Part shown: piece after piece, positions 8,948 to 17,802 of the stretch
Position numbering within the stretch: the stretch's first letter is position 1
Layout: each line of letters begins with the position of its first letter
DNA from: Pandoraea bronchicola
GTDB taxonomy: Bacteria > Pseudomonadota > Gammaproteobacteria > Burkholderiales > Burkholderiaceae
Direction of reading: 5' to 3'
Assembly (NCBI RefSeq): GCF_902459805.1
Contig: NZ_CABPST010000011.1
Location: 62,001 to 126,000, forward strand
Length of the DNA stretch: 64,000 nt
Made by a program: the position numbers and the translations under genes
The notes under the pieces: generated by a model
What the model saw: only the letters and a program-made list of their open reading frames with translations
What the model was told of the DNA's origin: nothing
Databases searched by the model: none

Positions 8948-9598
8948 TCAATGCGTGTGCGCTTGTTCCGTGGCCTCGGCGATCAGCGTGCGCAGGCCGT
9001 TGGCGTCGACGCGTACCGGGCGGCCGTTGCCGTCGGTTGTCTTGAGCGCCCCGCGCATGTCATCCATCGAATACAAGGACAGGTGTACGCCCGCGGGCTC
9101 GCCGCGCTGATGCCGCTCGCGCCACAGGAAACTCAGCGTCTCGACCATGCCGCGACCATTGAAATGACGGCTCTCCGAGACCTCGTAGTCGATGCCTCGA
9201 TTGAGCAGGTCGATGGCGACTTCCTTCGGGTTGTCGCAAAAAGCCTGCAAATAGATATCAGATAGGGCCGTCGCCGTGCCATTGTAGACGGCGCCGGTGA
9301 TGAACGGCCGATAGCGCGCCAGTTCCGTCATCACGGTGAGCGCCACCTGACGCAGGTGCGCCAGCTCGGCGGGCTGCGTATCGGAGAGGAATGTCTGGAC
9401 ATATTCACGGACTTCCGCTTCGATCTGATCGTTATCAGGCAGTAATTCGCCGGCAATTCGCGCTTCACCCGTGACCTGCTTTGCCGCTTTGCGCTTCGCA
9501 GTCGCGTAGTCGGCGCCCTCCTCGGCGATGAGGCGGGCGGCGGCGAGCGCGATTTCTTCGCGCAAGCGTTGGGCGTCGGTCCAGGATTTGCGTGTCAT
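8948..9598 (-). CDS. Conserved protein of unknown function with a nucleotidyltransferase-like motif
   Basis: A 216-residue soluble protein that I do not recognise as a named family. The first 70 residues look helical and basic (AKRKAAKQVTGEARIAG); the middle has GAVYNGTATALSDIYLQ at 102-118, reminiscent of the G-S/x...SD-x-D signature of the nucleotidyltransferase fold but with Tyr where the second metal Asp would be. Residues 125-140 (KEVAIDLLNRGIDYEV) continue that resemblance. The ATG at 9598 starts the conserved-looking part; frame upstream of it is open but compositionally different. It diverges from mpl across 119 bp. Function unassigned. Confidence 0.7.
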   Translation of the reverse strand: MTRKSWTDAQRLREEIALAAARLIAEEGADYATAKRKAAKQVTGEARIAGELLPDNDQIEAEVREYVQTFLSDTQPAELAHLRQVALTVMTELARYRPFITGAVYNGTATALSDIYLQAFCDNPKEVAIDLLNRGIDYEVSESRHFNGRGMVETLSFLWRERHQRGEPAGVHLSLYSMDDMRGALKTTDGNGRPVRVDANGLRTLIAEATEQAHTH

Positions 9599-9717
9599 GC
9601 GGACGATGATACCCGAAAGGCATTGCGGAGCACGCCGCAGGTACAATGGAGCCCTTGGCTTTTCGGCATTCCTATTTCCCGCACGGGTTCGGCCCGTTCT
9701 CATCACGCTCCCCATCC

Positions 9718-11100
9718 ATGCATATTCATATTCTTGGCATCTGCGGTACGTTCATGGGCGGTCTGGCAGTCCTCGCGCGTCAGGCCGGCCATACCGTCAC
9801 GGGTTGTGATGCCAACGTCTATCCGCCCATGAGCACGCAGCTCGAGGCGCAAGGCATCCGGTTGATCGAGGGGTTCGACGCCGAACAGGTCTCGCTCGAG
9901 CCCGACCTGTTCGTGATCGGTAATGTGGTCTCGCGCGGCAATCCGCTGATGGAAGAGATCCTGAACCGGAATCTGCCGTACACCTCGGGCCCGCAATGGC
10001 TCGGCGAGCATGTGCTGGCGAAGAAGTGGGTGCTGGCCGTGGCGGGAACCCACGGGAAGACCACGACCACCTCGATGCTGACCTGGATTCTCGAAGACGC
10101 GGGCTACAACCCGGGCTTCCTCGTTGGCGGCGTGCCGATGAACTTCGGTATTTCGGCGCGTCTGACCGACAGCGATTTCTTCGTGATCGAAGCCGACGAG
10201 TACGACACCGCGTTCTTCGACAAGCGGTCCAAGTTCGTCCACTACCATCCGCGCACGGCGATTCTGAACAATCTGGAGTTCGATCACGCTGATATCTTCC
10301 CGGATCTGGCGGCCATCGAGACGCAATTCCACCATCTGGTGCGCACGGTGCCGGGGCAGGGCCGCGTGATCGTCAATGGTCGCGAGCCGGCGCTCGAGCG
10401 CGTGCTGGCGCGCGGATGCTGGAGTGAGGTCGAACGCTTCGGCGTGGCAGACGGCTGGCACGTGGCTCAGGCCAACGACGCGCTCGCGCCCGGACAGGAG
10501 GCGTTCTGGGTTCATCACGGCCCGGTGGCCGCCGGGGAAGTGAAATGGTCGCTTCAGGGCGAGCACAACCGGATGAACGCGCTGGCCGCGCTGGCGGCAG
10601 CACGGCACGTCGGTGTGCCGCCGGAGCAGGGCGCAGCGTCGCTGGGTAAGTTCCAGAACGTGAAGCGCCGCATGGAAGTTCGCGGCGAGGCGGCTGGCGT
10701 TACCGTCTACGACGACTTCGCGCACCATCCGACCGCCATTCAGACGACGCTGGCGGGATTGCGCCGTCGTGCGGGAAGCGCGCGCATTCTGGCGGTGCTC
10801 GAGCCGCGCTCGAATACGATGAAGCTCGGCGTGATGAAGGCGCAATTGCCCGCGAGTCTTGCCGATGCCGATCTGGTGTTCGGCTACGGCGCACCGTCGG
10901 GCAAAGATGCCCTGGGCTGGAATCTCGCCGAGGCGCTCGCGCCGCTTGGCGCCCGGGCGCAGGCGTTCAGCGACATCGACGGACTGGTGCGCGCCGTGAG
11001 TGCGGCGGCACAGCCGGGCGACCAGATCGTGGTGATGAGTAACGGTGGCTTCGGCGGCATTCACCAGAAATTGCTGGATGCGCTGGCGGCGCGCGCCTGA
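9718..11100 (+). CDS. mpl: UDP-N-acetylmuramate:tripeptide ligase (Mpl)
   Basis: A 460-residue Mur-ligase-family enzyme that recycles cell-wall peptides by joining L-Ala-gamma-D-Glu-meso-DAP to UDP-MurNAc. It begins MHIHILGICGTFMGGLA, the Mpl version of the MurC start, and has the ATP-binding P-loop AGTHGKTTTT at 109-118. Later motifs EHNRMNALAALAAA and DDFAHHPTAI are typical of the central and C-terminal Mur domains. The ATG at 9718 is set by this N-terminus. The esterase gene follows by 54 bases. AmgK and MurU, also recycling enzymes, lie at 48.6-50.4 kb. Confidence 0.95.
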   Translation: MHIHILGICGTFMGGLAVLARQAGHTVTGCDANVYPPMSTQLEAQGIRLIEGFDAEQVSLEPDLFVIGNVVSRGNPLMEEILNRNLPYTSGPQWLGEHVLAKKWVLAVAGTHGKTTTTSMLTWILEDAGYNPGFLVGGVPMNFGISARLTDSDFFVIEADEYDTAFFDKRSKFVHYHPRTAILNNLEFDHADIFPDLAAIETQFHHLVRTVPGQGRVIVNGREPALERVLARGCWSEVERFGVADGWHVAQANDALAPGQEAFWVHHGPVAAGEVKWSLQGEHNRMNALAALAAARHVGVPPEQGAASLGKFQNVKRRMEVRGEAAGVTVYDDFAHHPTAIQTTLAGLRRRAGSARILAVLEPRSNTMKLGVMKAQLPASLADADLVFGYGAPSGKDALGWNLAEALAPLGARAQAFSDIDGLVRAVSAAAQPGDQIVVMSNGGFGGIHQKLLDALAARA

Positions 11101-11154
11101 TGCGGGCGCTTTTTGCCGCCTGTGTACACTGACTTGGTTTTATCGGGAGCTCAC

Positions 11155-11766
11155 ATGATTCTCTATTTGCACGGCTTCCGTTCGTCGCCGCGTTCGTTCA
11201 AGGCGCAATTGATGGCGGCCCGCATGCACCGGCTCGGACTCGGTCATGCCTGGGCCTGCCCGCAGTTGCCGCCGTCGCCGCTCGCTGCGGTGGTCGATGC
11301 GCAGCGTCTACTGGCAGGCGTGGCGCCCGAAGCGTTGACCATCGTGGGCAGTTCGCTGGGCGGCTACTACGCCACCTATCTGGCCGAGAAGCTCGGATGC
11401 CGCGCGGTGCTGCTCAATCCGGCCACGCGCCCTTACGACGACCTCGGCAAATGGCTCGGTGAGCAGCCGATGTGGCATGGCGGCGGCACCATCGTCGTCG
11501 AGCCGCGTCATCTGGACGAACTGCGCATGATCGACGTGGCGCAGATCACACGTCCCGAGCGCTATTATCTGGTGGCGGCGACCGGCGACCAGACCCTCGA
11601 CTACCGTGACATGGTGGCGAAGTTCCCGGGGGCCAAGCTCACCCAGATCGAAGGCAGCGACCACGGTATTTCCGATTTCGTCGACTATATGGACGACGTG
11701 CTGCGCTTCGCCGGCATCGACGTCCCCCCTTCGCCCGATACTGCGGGTTCGTTCGCGGGCGAATGA
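11155..11766 (+). CDS. YqiA/YcfP-family alpha/beta-hydrolase esterase
   Basis: A 203-residue alpha/beta hydrolase. It starts with MILYLHGFRSSP, has the nucleophile elbow GSSLG with Ser67, and the likely acid and base Asp145 (GDQTLDY) and His170 (GSDHGISDF). This matches the YqiA family, which cleaves short acyl esters; the natural substrate is unknown. GGGAG lies 5 bases before the chosen ATG. The last 18 residues are a Pro/Ser/Ala-rich tail. It sits between mpl and the RNB exoribonuclease on the plus strand. Confidence 0.88.
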   Translation: MILYLHGFRSSPRSFKAQLMAARMHRLGLGHAWACPQLPPSPLAAVVDAQRLLAGVAPEALTIVGSSLGGYYATYLAEKLGCRAVLLNPATRPYDDLGKWLGEQPMWHGGGTIVVEPRHLDELRMIDVAQITRPERYYLVAATGDQTLDYRDMVAKFPGAKLTQIEGSDHGISDFVDYMDDVLRFAGIDVPPSPDTAGSFAGE

Positions 11767-11843
11767 CGCGTTTGCCCGTTCTGCCCTAAACCGCCGTACT
11801 TTGGCGGGCTACAATATTGCCTATTGCGATCGATGGCTGTTTC

Positions 11844-14000
11844 ATGAATATTTTTTTTGAGGAATCCGGCGGCTTCAAGGCTGGCACGGTGTTGTCGCAG
11901 CAGGGTGAGTCGTATCAGGTGGAACTGCCTGGCGGACGCCGTAGCAAGATCAAGGGACGCGACGTCCTGTTGCGTTTTGAATCCCCCTCTCCCGCAGAGC
12001 TGATCGCTCAGGCTCAGGCAGCCGCACAGGACATCGACATGAGTTTCCTGTGGGAATGCGCGCCTGCCGAGGAGTTTCCGTTCCCTACGCTTGCCGCCGA
12101 GTACTTCGGTGAGGGCGCGAGCGTTGCGCAACAAGCCGGACTGGCCCTGGCCCTGCAGGCCTCGCCGATCTACTTCCGTCGCAAGGGCCGCGGCCAGTAT
12201 CAACGTGCGCCCCAGGAGCAAATTCAGGCGGCGCTTGCGGGACTCGCCCGTAAGCAGCAGCAGGCGGAGTTGCAGGCCAGCTACGCGGAGCAGATGATTG
12301 CGGGCACGCTCCCCGATGCGCTCAAGGGCAAGGAACTGCTGTTGCTGTTCCGTCCGGACAAGAACGCCATCGAGTGGAAGGCGCTCGACGCTGCCGCCAG
12401 CGAACTGGGCAAGACGCACGCCGAGGTGATGCTCGCCTGTGGCGGCATTGCGTCGCCGCGCGCGTATCACGAGGCGGCGTTCCTCTACGAATACTTCCCG
12501 CGCGGTACCGGCTTCCCCGACGTGGGACCGGTGCCGGTGCCGGGTGACGATTTGCCGTTGGCCGACGTGCAGGCGTTCTCCATCGACGATTCGACGACGA
12601 CGGAAATCGACGACGCCCTCTCGGTGCAGGTGCTGCCCGACGGCCTGCTGCGCGTGGGTATCCACATTGCGGCGCCGGCGCTCGGCATCACGCGTGGCGA
12701 CGCCATCGACGACATCGCACGCGTGCGTCTGTCGACGGTCTACGCGCCCGGCGAGAAGATCACGATGTTGCCCGATGCGGTGGTTGAGGCATACACCCTC
12801 GCCGAGGGCGGTGCGCGTCCGGCATTGTCGTTGTACGTCGTGGCCAAGGCCGACACCTACGAGATCGTTGCGACCGAAACCCGTGCGGAACGTGTGCCGA
12901 TCTCCGCGAATCTGCGTCACAACGAACTTGACTCGATCATCACGGCCGAGACGCTGGCCGATGGCAGTGGCGACTATCCGCACAAGGAAGCGCTGCGCTT
13001 GCTGTGGCCGTTCGCGCAGTCGCTTTACGACAAGCGCCAGGCCGCGCGTGTGGGCTACGGCCTGCGCCCGGAAGTGCAGAACAAGACCGACTTCAGTTTC
13101 TACGTCGATGGCGAGCACGTCACGATCAAGCAACGCCTGCGCGGTGCACCGCTGGATCTGATCGTCGCCGAGATGGCGATTCTCGCGAATAGCCGCTGGG
13201 GACGCTTGCTGGCCGAATGCGGCGTGCCCGGCATCTACCGCGCGCAGCGCGCCTACGGCGTGAACCGCACGCGCATGCAGACGTCGCCCGCGCCGCACGA
13301 GGGACTTGGCGTCGAACAGTATGCGTGGAGCACGTCGCCATTGCGCCGCTACGTCGATCTCGTGAATCAGTGGCAGTTGATCGCGTGTGTGCGTCACGGT
13401 GTGACGGCCAAGCTGGCAGCCCCCTTCAAGCCGAAGGATGCCGACCTGTATGTCACCGTCTCGAGCTTCGAAGCCGCTTATGCGGCTTACGCCGAGCACC
13501 AGAGCCGGATGGAGCGTTACTGGTGCCTGCGCTGGCTGCTCCAGGAGAACAAGTCGCAGGTGCAGGCGAGTGTGCTCAAGGGCGACACCGTGCGTCTGAA
13601 CGATATCCCGCTCACGTTGATCGTGCCGGGTCTCGGTCTGCACGCGCGGGGCACGCAGATCATGCTCGACGTGCTGTCACTGGATGTGGTCACGCTCAGT
13701 ATTTCGGTGCGTATCTCGCAGGTGCTCGGCGCCAGCCAGACCGAGCTTGCCGATGACGACGACGAAGGCGAAGGCGGCGCGGGTGAGGGGGGCGACGGCA
13801 GCGAAGGGGCAGACGGTGCGGATGGTGCCGATGGCAACGACGGTGTCGAGGGCCGTGGTGACGACGATGCCGCGTCGGCCTCGCCCGACACGAGCGCGCG
13901 CGCCGCACAACCGGCGGATGCCGCCGCCGAAACCTCGCCGCTCGCTGCTGCGCTGATGGCTGCGGGCGCTCGCGACGCATCTGCCAGCCCGGCGTGCTGA
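11844..14000 (+). CDS. RNB-domain 3'-5' exoribonuclease (RNase II/VacB family)
   Basis: A 718-residue RNase II-superfamily exonuclease. The N-terminal 60 residues form a small beta-rich domain, the RNB catalytic domain starts near 240 with the active-site motif FSIDDSTTTEIDDALS (245-260), and conserved RNB blocks continue (ISANLRHNELD, MAILANSRWG, YAWSTSPLRRYVDL). The third metal-ligand position of the canonical motif is Glu254 rather than Asp, a variant that points to a subfamily different from E. coli RNase II/R. The last ~85 residues are acidic and Gly/Ala-rich (DDDDEGEGG, repeated GAD), replacing the basic tail of RNase R. It overlaps the TonB-family start by 7 bases. Confidence 0.88.
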   Translation: MNIFFEESGGFKAGTVLSQQGESYQVELPGGRRSKIKGRDVLLRFESPSPAELIAQAQAAAQDIDMSFLWECAPAEEFPFPTLAAEYFGEGASVAQQAGLALALQASPIYFRRKGRGQYQRAPQEQIQAALAGLARKQQQAELQASYAEQMIAGTLPDALKGKELLLLFRPDKNAIEWKALDAAASELGKTHAEVMLACGGIASPRAYHEAAFLYEYFPRGTGFPDVGPVPVPGDDLPLADVQAFSIDDSTTTEIDDALSVQVLPDGLLRVGIHIAAPALGITRGDAIDDIARVRLSTVYAPGEKITMLPDAVVEAYTLAEGGARPALSLYVVAKADTYEIVATETRAERVPISANLRHNELDSIITAETLADGSGDYPHKEALRLLWPFAQSLYDKRQAARVGYGLRPEVQNKTDFSFYVDGEHVTIKQRLRGAPLDLIVAEMAILANSRWGRLLAECGVPGIYRAQRAYGVNRTRMQTSPAPHEGLGVEQYAWSTSPLRRYVDLVNQWQLIACVRHGVTAKLAAPFKPKDADLYVTVSSFEAAYAAYAEHQSRMERYWCLRWLLQENKSQVQASVLKGDTVRLNDIPLTLIVPGLGLHARGTQIMLDVLSLDVVTLSISVRISQVLGASQTELADDDDEGEGGAGEGGDGSEGADGADGADGNDGVEGRGDDDAASASPDTSARAAQPADAAAETSPLAAALMAAGARDASASPAC

Positions 14001-14953
14001 AACCGGCGCTCGCTTCCGGCAATCTGGGCGCGGCACGACGCCGCGGCTGGTCGTTCATGCGCGAGCATCCGCTCGCCACGGGCCTCGTGTTTTCGGCCGT
14101 GGTCCATCTGCTCGCGCTGGCGGTGCACTTCGTTGCGCCCGACAGTTTTCGGCTGCACAGCGCAGACTCGCCGCTCGAAGTCGTTCTCGTGAATGCAAAG
14201 TCGGCCAACGCGCCCGATAAGGCTGCCGCGCTGGCGCAGGCCAATCTCGTAGGTGGAGGCGAGCACGACGGTGAGCGCGCGACGTCGCCATTGCCGTCGC
14301 GCGCCGTCGATCGCGACGGTGCGCCTGTCGCCCAGATTCAGCGCAACGTGAGCGATCTCGAGGCGACGCAGGAGAAGTTGCTTTCGCAACTGCGCAGTCA
14401 ATACGCCGCCACGCCCGAATCACAGCACAAGCGTGCCGATGCGCCGCAACGCGGGCAAGGGCTCGACGACCAGAACGTCGATCAGCAAATCGCCCGTTTG
14501 CAGGCGGAAATCGACAAGCAATTGCGCGCTTACCAGACCCGTCCGAAGCGCGGCCAGGTCACGGCCAACACGCGCGAAGCGGCGTACGCACGCTACTTCG
14601 ATACGCTGCGTCATCGCGTCGAGCGCTACGGCACCGAACACTTTCCACAGATTGGCAACGACCGTCTTTATGGCGAGTTGATCGTAACGCTCAACGTCAA
14701 TCAGCGTGGCGGGCTCGGCTATCACAAGGACGGCTGGGACGTCGCGGGCGTCGAGGTTACGCGAAGCTCCGGCAATCGCGATCTGGACCGCCGCGCTGTG
14801 GCGATCGTGCAAGCCAGCGCCCCGTTTGGCGACTTCTCTCCTGAGATGAAGCAGCGCTACGATATTCTCGAAATCGTGACGCGCATGACGTTCTCACGTC
14901 AGGGCGTGCAGGCCGAAACGCTCGTCGCACCGCCGGGTGTCGGGGCACCGTAA
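13994..14953 (+). CDS. TonB-family energy transducer-like protein
   Basis: A 319-residue inner-membrane-anchored protein: a short cytoplasmic N-terminus, one transmembrane helix at about 28-48 (LATGLVFSAVVHLLALAVHFV), a long polar periplasmic region with a coiled-coil-like stretch (about 115-190) and a C-terminal TonB-like domain from about 200 with YGELIVTLNVNQRGG and DRRAVAIVQASAPF. Start GTG at 13994 overlaps the RNB gene by 7 bases; the ATG at 14057 is an alternative, and neither has a clear Shine-Dalgarno. No exbB/exbD or receptor gene is nearby, so its role as an iron transducer is only inferred. Confidence 0.8.
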   Translation: MLKPALASGNLGAARRRGWSFMREHPLATGLVFSAVVHLLALAVHFVAPDSFRLHSADSPLEVVLVNAKSANAPDKAAALAQANLVGGGEHDGERATSPLPSRAVDRDGAPVAQIQRNVSDLEATQEKLLSQLRSQYAATPESQHKRADAPQRGQGLDDQNVDQQIARLQAEIDKQLRAYQTRPKRGQVTANTREAAYARYFDTLRHRVERYGTEHFPQIGNDRLYGELIVTLNVNQRGGLGYHKDGWDVAGVEVTRSSGNRDLDRRAVAIVQASAPFGDFSPEMKQRYDILEIVTRMTFSRQGVQAETLVAPPGVGAP

Positions 14954-15042
14954 TCCCTTGCGTCGCATGGGGCGACCTGCTCGGAAAAGCTCTCCAAATA
15001 TTTCTATAATTGCGAAGTTTTCCCCGAACTGGAAAGTCCGCC

Positions 15043-15939
15043 ATGAAATGGATTGTTCTGGCGATCTTTGCTGCTTGTGCTGCATATGTGCATTTCCGCG
15101 GTAAGGTTCGCCATCACTTTTTCCGCCAACTCTCGGACCATTCGACGTTTCTGTCGCCACTGAACGTGTTCATGTACACGTTCTCTCGTGTGCCGACGAC
15201 GCCGTATCTGGAAGCCGAGCACTTCCCAGAATTGGAGCCCTTGCGCCAGAACTGGGAAGCGATTCGTGCCGAGGCGGTGTCGCTACTTGAGGCGAGCCGC
15301 ATCAAAGCGTCGGACACATACAACGACCTCGGTTTCAATTCGTTCTTCAAGAGTGGCTGGAAGCGCTTCTACCTGAAGTGGTATGACGATGCGCATCCGT
15401 CCGCCAATGCACTCTGCCCGGTGACGACCGGCCTCGTGCGTCAGATCCCGACGATCAAGGCCGCGATGTTTGCCGAACTGCCGCACGGCAGCCGTCTCGT
15501 GCGCCACCGTGATCCGTTTGCGGGGTCGCTGCGTTTTCACCTCGGACTGGTCACACCGAACGATGACCGCTGCTATATCGACGTCGATGGTCAGCGCTAT
15601 AGCTGGCGCGACGGCGAAGGCGTGGTATTCGACGAGACTTACATTCACTATGCCGAGAACCAGAGTGGTCGGAACCGCATCATTCTGTTCTGCGATGTCG
15701 AGCGTCCGATGCGGTATCGCTGGACGCAGGCGATCAACCACTGGTTCGGCCGTCATCTGGTCGGTGCTGCGGCGTCGCCCAACGAGGCGGGCGACCGTAC
15801 CGGCGGGCTGAACAAGGTGTTCCGGTATGTTTACTCGATCCGCATTGTCGGCAAGCGCCTCAAGGCATGGAACCGCTACGTGTACTATGCGGTGAAATGG
15901 GCGCTTTTCGGCGGCATCGCACTGTGGATATTCTGGTGA
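15043..15939 (+). CDS. lpxO: Aspartyl/asparaginyl beta-hydroxylase-family lipid A hydroxylase (LpxO-like)
   Basis: A 298-residue Fe(II)/2-oxoglutarate dioxygenase. The metal-binding triad is seen as His155-x-Asp157 in VRHRDPFAG and His202 in ETYIHYAEN, with Arg210 or Arg212 (SGRNR) likely binding 2-oxoglutarate. Hydrophobic helices at both ends (about 2-17 and 281-297) match LpxO, which 2-hydroxylates a secondary acyl chain of lipid A at the inner membrane, rather than soluble AspH. The family assignment is strong; substrate is inferred from the membrane segments. The gap to the TonB-family gene is 89 bp. Confidence 0.82.
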   Translation: MKWIVLAIFAACAAYVHFRGKVRHHFFRQLSDHSTFLSPLNVFMYTFSRVPTTPYLEAEHFPELEPLRQNWEAIRAEAVSLLEASRIKASDTYNDLGFNSFFKSGWKRFYLKWYDDAHPSANALCPVTTGLVRQIPTIKAAMFAELPHGSRLVRHRDPFAGSLRFHLGLVTPNDDRCYIDVDGQRYSWRDGEGVVFDETYIHYAENQSGRNRIILFCDVERPMRYRWTQAINHWFGRHLVGAAASPNEAGDRTGGLNKVFRYVYSIRIVGKRLKAWNRYVYYAVKWALFGGIALWIFW

Positions 15940-15990
15940 TCGACGTGCGCTGAACGCCGGTCAAATGCCGTCACTTGCCACATGCAACAG

Positions 15991-16024
15991 CGGCGCCTGA
16001 GCGAAAGCCAGGCGCCGCGTCTTT
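15991..16024 (+). terminator. Hairpin between lpxO and aroE, possible weak terminator
   Basis: A perfect 9-bp GC-rich stem (CGGCGCCTG with CAGGCGCCG) with a 9-base loop, followed by CGTCTTT. The T-run is short and interrupted. It lies 51 bases after the lpxO stop and only 15 bases before the aroE start, so it could be a leaky terminator or a structure in the aroE leader. Confidence 0.5.
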
Positions 16025-16031
16025 GAAAACG

Positions 16032-16904
16032 ATGACAAACCAAACGCCATCCGGGGACCTGCCGGCCGATCGCTACGCTGTGATCGGTCATCCTGTCGAA
16101 CATAGCCAGTCGCCGTTCATTCACGCGGAGTTCGCGCGGGAGACGGGCCAGCATCTCACGTATGAACGCCTGCTCGCGCCGCTCGACGCGTTCGCGGCTA
16201 CCGTGCGCACCTTCATCGAAAATGGCGCACGGGGCGCCAACGTCACCGTGCCGTTCAAGCTGGAGGCGCATGCGCTCGCGGACCGTCTGACCGAACGCGC
16301 GCAGGCGGCTGGCGCTGTCAATACGCTGGTGTTCGATGTACAGGGCATCACGGGCGACAATACCGACGGCGTGGGCCTCGTGCGCGATATCGAAGGGCCG
16401 CTCGGCACCTCGCTCAAGGGGCGCCGCGTGCTGCTGCTCGGGGCTGGCGGCGCGTCGCGCGGGGCGATGTTGCCGCTGATCGAGGCTGGCCCGGCGGCAC
16501 TTTTCGTGGCCAATCGCACAGCCGCACGTGCCGATGAACTTGTCGCGCGCTTCGCCGCGGCGGCGGGGCGTCATGGCGTGACGCTGGCGGGGGGCGGCTG
16601 GGACAAGACTCCGGTGGGGTTCGACGTCGTCATCAATGCCACGGCCGGTAGCTTGCAGGGTGACGTGCCGCCACTGCCGGCGGGGGTCTATGCCACCGGA
16701 TCGCTGGCCTACGACATGATGTACGGTGCGCAACCGACAGTGTTCATGACGCACGCGTTGTCGGCCGGTGCGGCGCGCGCGGCGGACGGACTGGGCATGC
16801 TTGTCGAGCAGGCCGCCGAAGCGTTTGCTGTGTGGCGCGGTGTGCGTCCGTCGACCGGTGCCGTGCGCGCCGCGTTGCGCGCACGGCTCGCTGCCAAGGG
16901 CTGA
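16032..16904 (+). CDS. aroE: Shikimate dehydrogenase (NADP+)
   Basis: A 290-residue enzyme reducing 3-dehydroshikimate to shikimate. The substrate-binding motif GHPVEHSQSP (19-28), catalytic Lys76 in NVTVPFK and Asp112 in GDNTDG, and the NADP-binding loop LLLGAGGASRG followed by NRT are all in place. The ATG at 16032 is set by the family N-terminus; no strong Shine-Dalgarno is visible and a hairpin ends only 14 bases upstream. mtgA follows after 9 bases, so the two are surely co-transcribed. Confidence 0.96.
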   Translation: MTNQTPSGDLPADRYAVIGHPVEHSQSPFIHAEFARETGQHLTYERLLAPLDAFAATVRTFIENGARGANVTVPFKLEAHALADRLTERAQAAGAVNTLVFDVQGITGDNTDGVGLVRDIEGPLGTSLKGRRVLLLGAGGASRGAMLPLIEAGPAALFVANRTAARADELVARFAAAAGRHGVTLAGGGWDKTPVGFDVVINATAGSLQGDVPPLPAGVYATGSLAYDMMYGAQPTVFMTHALSAGAARAADGLGMLVEQAAEAFAVWRGVRPSTGAVRAALRARLAAKG

Positions 16905-16913
16905 TCGTCATCG

Positions 16914-17654
16914 ATGCCTGCGCAGCGACGCGCTCCGCGCACGACCCGCAAACGCCGCTGGGGGCCTTGGCAATGGACGGCTTACGTCGTCACGCTGGTA
17001 TTCGTGGGCGTGCTGGCCACGCAGCTCTATTACTTCATGCAAATCGGCTGGTGGGTCCACTTCAATCCGCAATCGACGGCGTTCATGCGGGCGGCCGAGG
17101 CGCGGCTGCGCGAGACCAATCCGAATGCGACGCTTCGGCACGAATGGGTGCCGTACGATCAGATTTCGCGCAACCTGAAGCGCGCGATCATCGCCAGCGA
17201 GGACGCGAACTTCGTCAACCACGATGGCTTCGAGATCGACGCGATGCTCGGCGCATGGGAGAAGAATCAGAAGAAGGGCCGCATCGTCGCTGGCGGCTCG
17301 ACCCTTTCCCAGCAGTTGGCCAAGAACCTGTTCCTGTCGAGCGAGAAGAGCTATCTGCGCAAGGCCGAGGAACTGAGCATTACCTGGATGCTCGAGTTCT
17401 GGATGGACAAGCAACGTATCTTCGAGATCTATCTCAACTCGGTTGAGTGGGGAGAAGGCGTGTTCGGTGCCGAAGCGGCTGCGCGTTACTACTACGGCAT
17501 TCCGGCCTCGAAGCTCTCGCCATGGCAGGCGGCGCGGCTGGCCGTGATGTTGCCGCGCCCCCGCTATTTCGACACCCATCGCAATTCACCGTATCTCGCG
17601 CAGCGCGCTGGCGTCATTGCGCGTCGCATGGGGGCTGCGGAGCTGCCGCAGTAG
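16914..17654 (+). CDS. mtgA: Monofunctional biosynthetic peptidoglycan transglycosylase
   Basis: A 246-residue glycosyltransferase-51 enzyme that polymerises lipid II into glycan strands. One N-terminal transmembrane anchor (about 21-41) is followed by the GT51 domain with catalytic Glu96 in [14 protein letters not shown] and the motifs [16 protein letters not shown] and [21 protein letters not shown]. There is no transpeptidase domain, as expected for MtgA. It follows aroE by 9 bases, the usual order in Burkholderiaceae. Confidence 0.96.
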   Translation: MPAQRRAPRTTRKRRWGPWQWTAYVVTLVFVGVLATQLYYFMQIGWWVHFNPQSTAFMRAAEARLRETNPNATLRHEWVPYDQISRNLKRAIIASEDANFVNHDGFEIDAMLGAWEKNQKKGRIVAGGSTLSQQLAKNLFLSSEKSYLRKAEELSITWMLEFWMDKQRIFEIYLNSVEWGEGVFGAEAAARYYYGIPASKLSPWQAARLAVMLPRPRYFDTHRNSPYLAQRAGVIARRMGAAELPQ

Positions 17655-17702
17655 CGTGTTGCGCACGTCTGGGGCGCGCGCTCTTGCGCCTGATTCGTCA
17701 CG

Positions 17703-17736
17703 AAAAAAAGGCGGCACGACCTTCGTCGCGCCGCCT
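17703..17736 (-). terminator. Rho-independent terminator of mscS
   Basis: A 12-bp stem with one mismatch and a 4-base loop (CTTC), followed on the minus strand by seven T. It lies about 67 bases past the mscS stop codon. In the plus direction no T-run follows, so it would not efficiently stop mtgA transcripts. Confidence 0.85.
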
Positions 17737-17802
17737 GACGTGCCAATCTCGTGCGCTGCGCCCCGCGCCCCGCGACCGTTCGCGCGGGAAATCGCGCGAG
17801 GG

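Noticed and set aside
11685-13643. Long minus-strand open frame (652 codons) opposite the RNB exonuclease; similar long antisense frames lie opposite maeB, tkt, leuS, lptD-surA-pdxA and glyS.
   Set aside because: They mirror genes with clear family motifs and arise from codon bias in GC-rich DNA; none shows recognisable domains.
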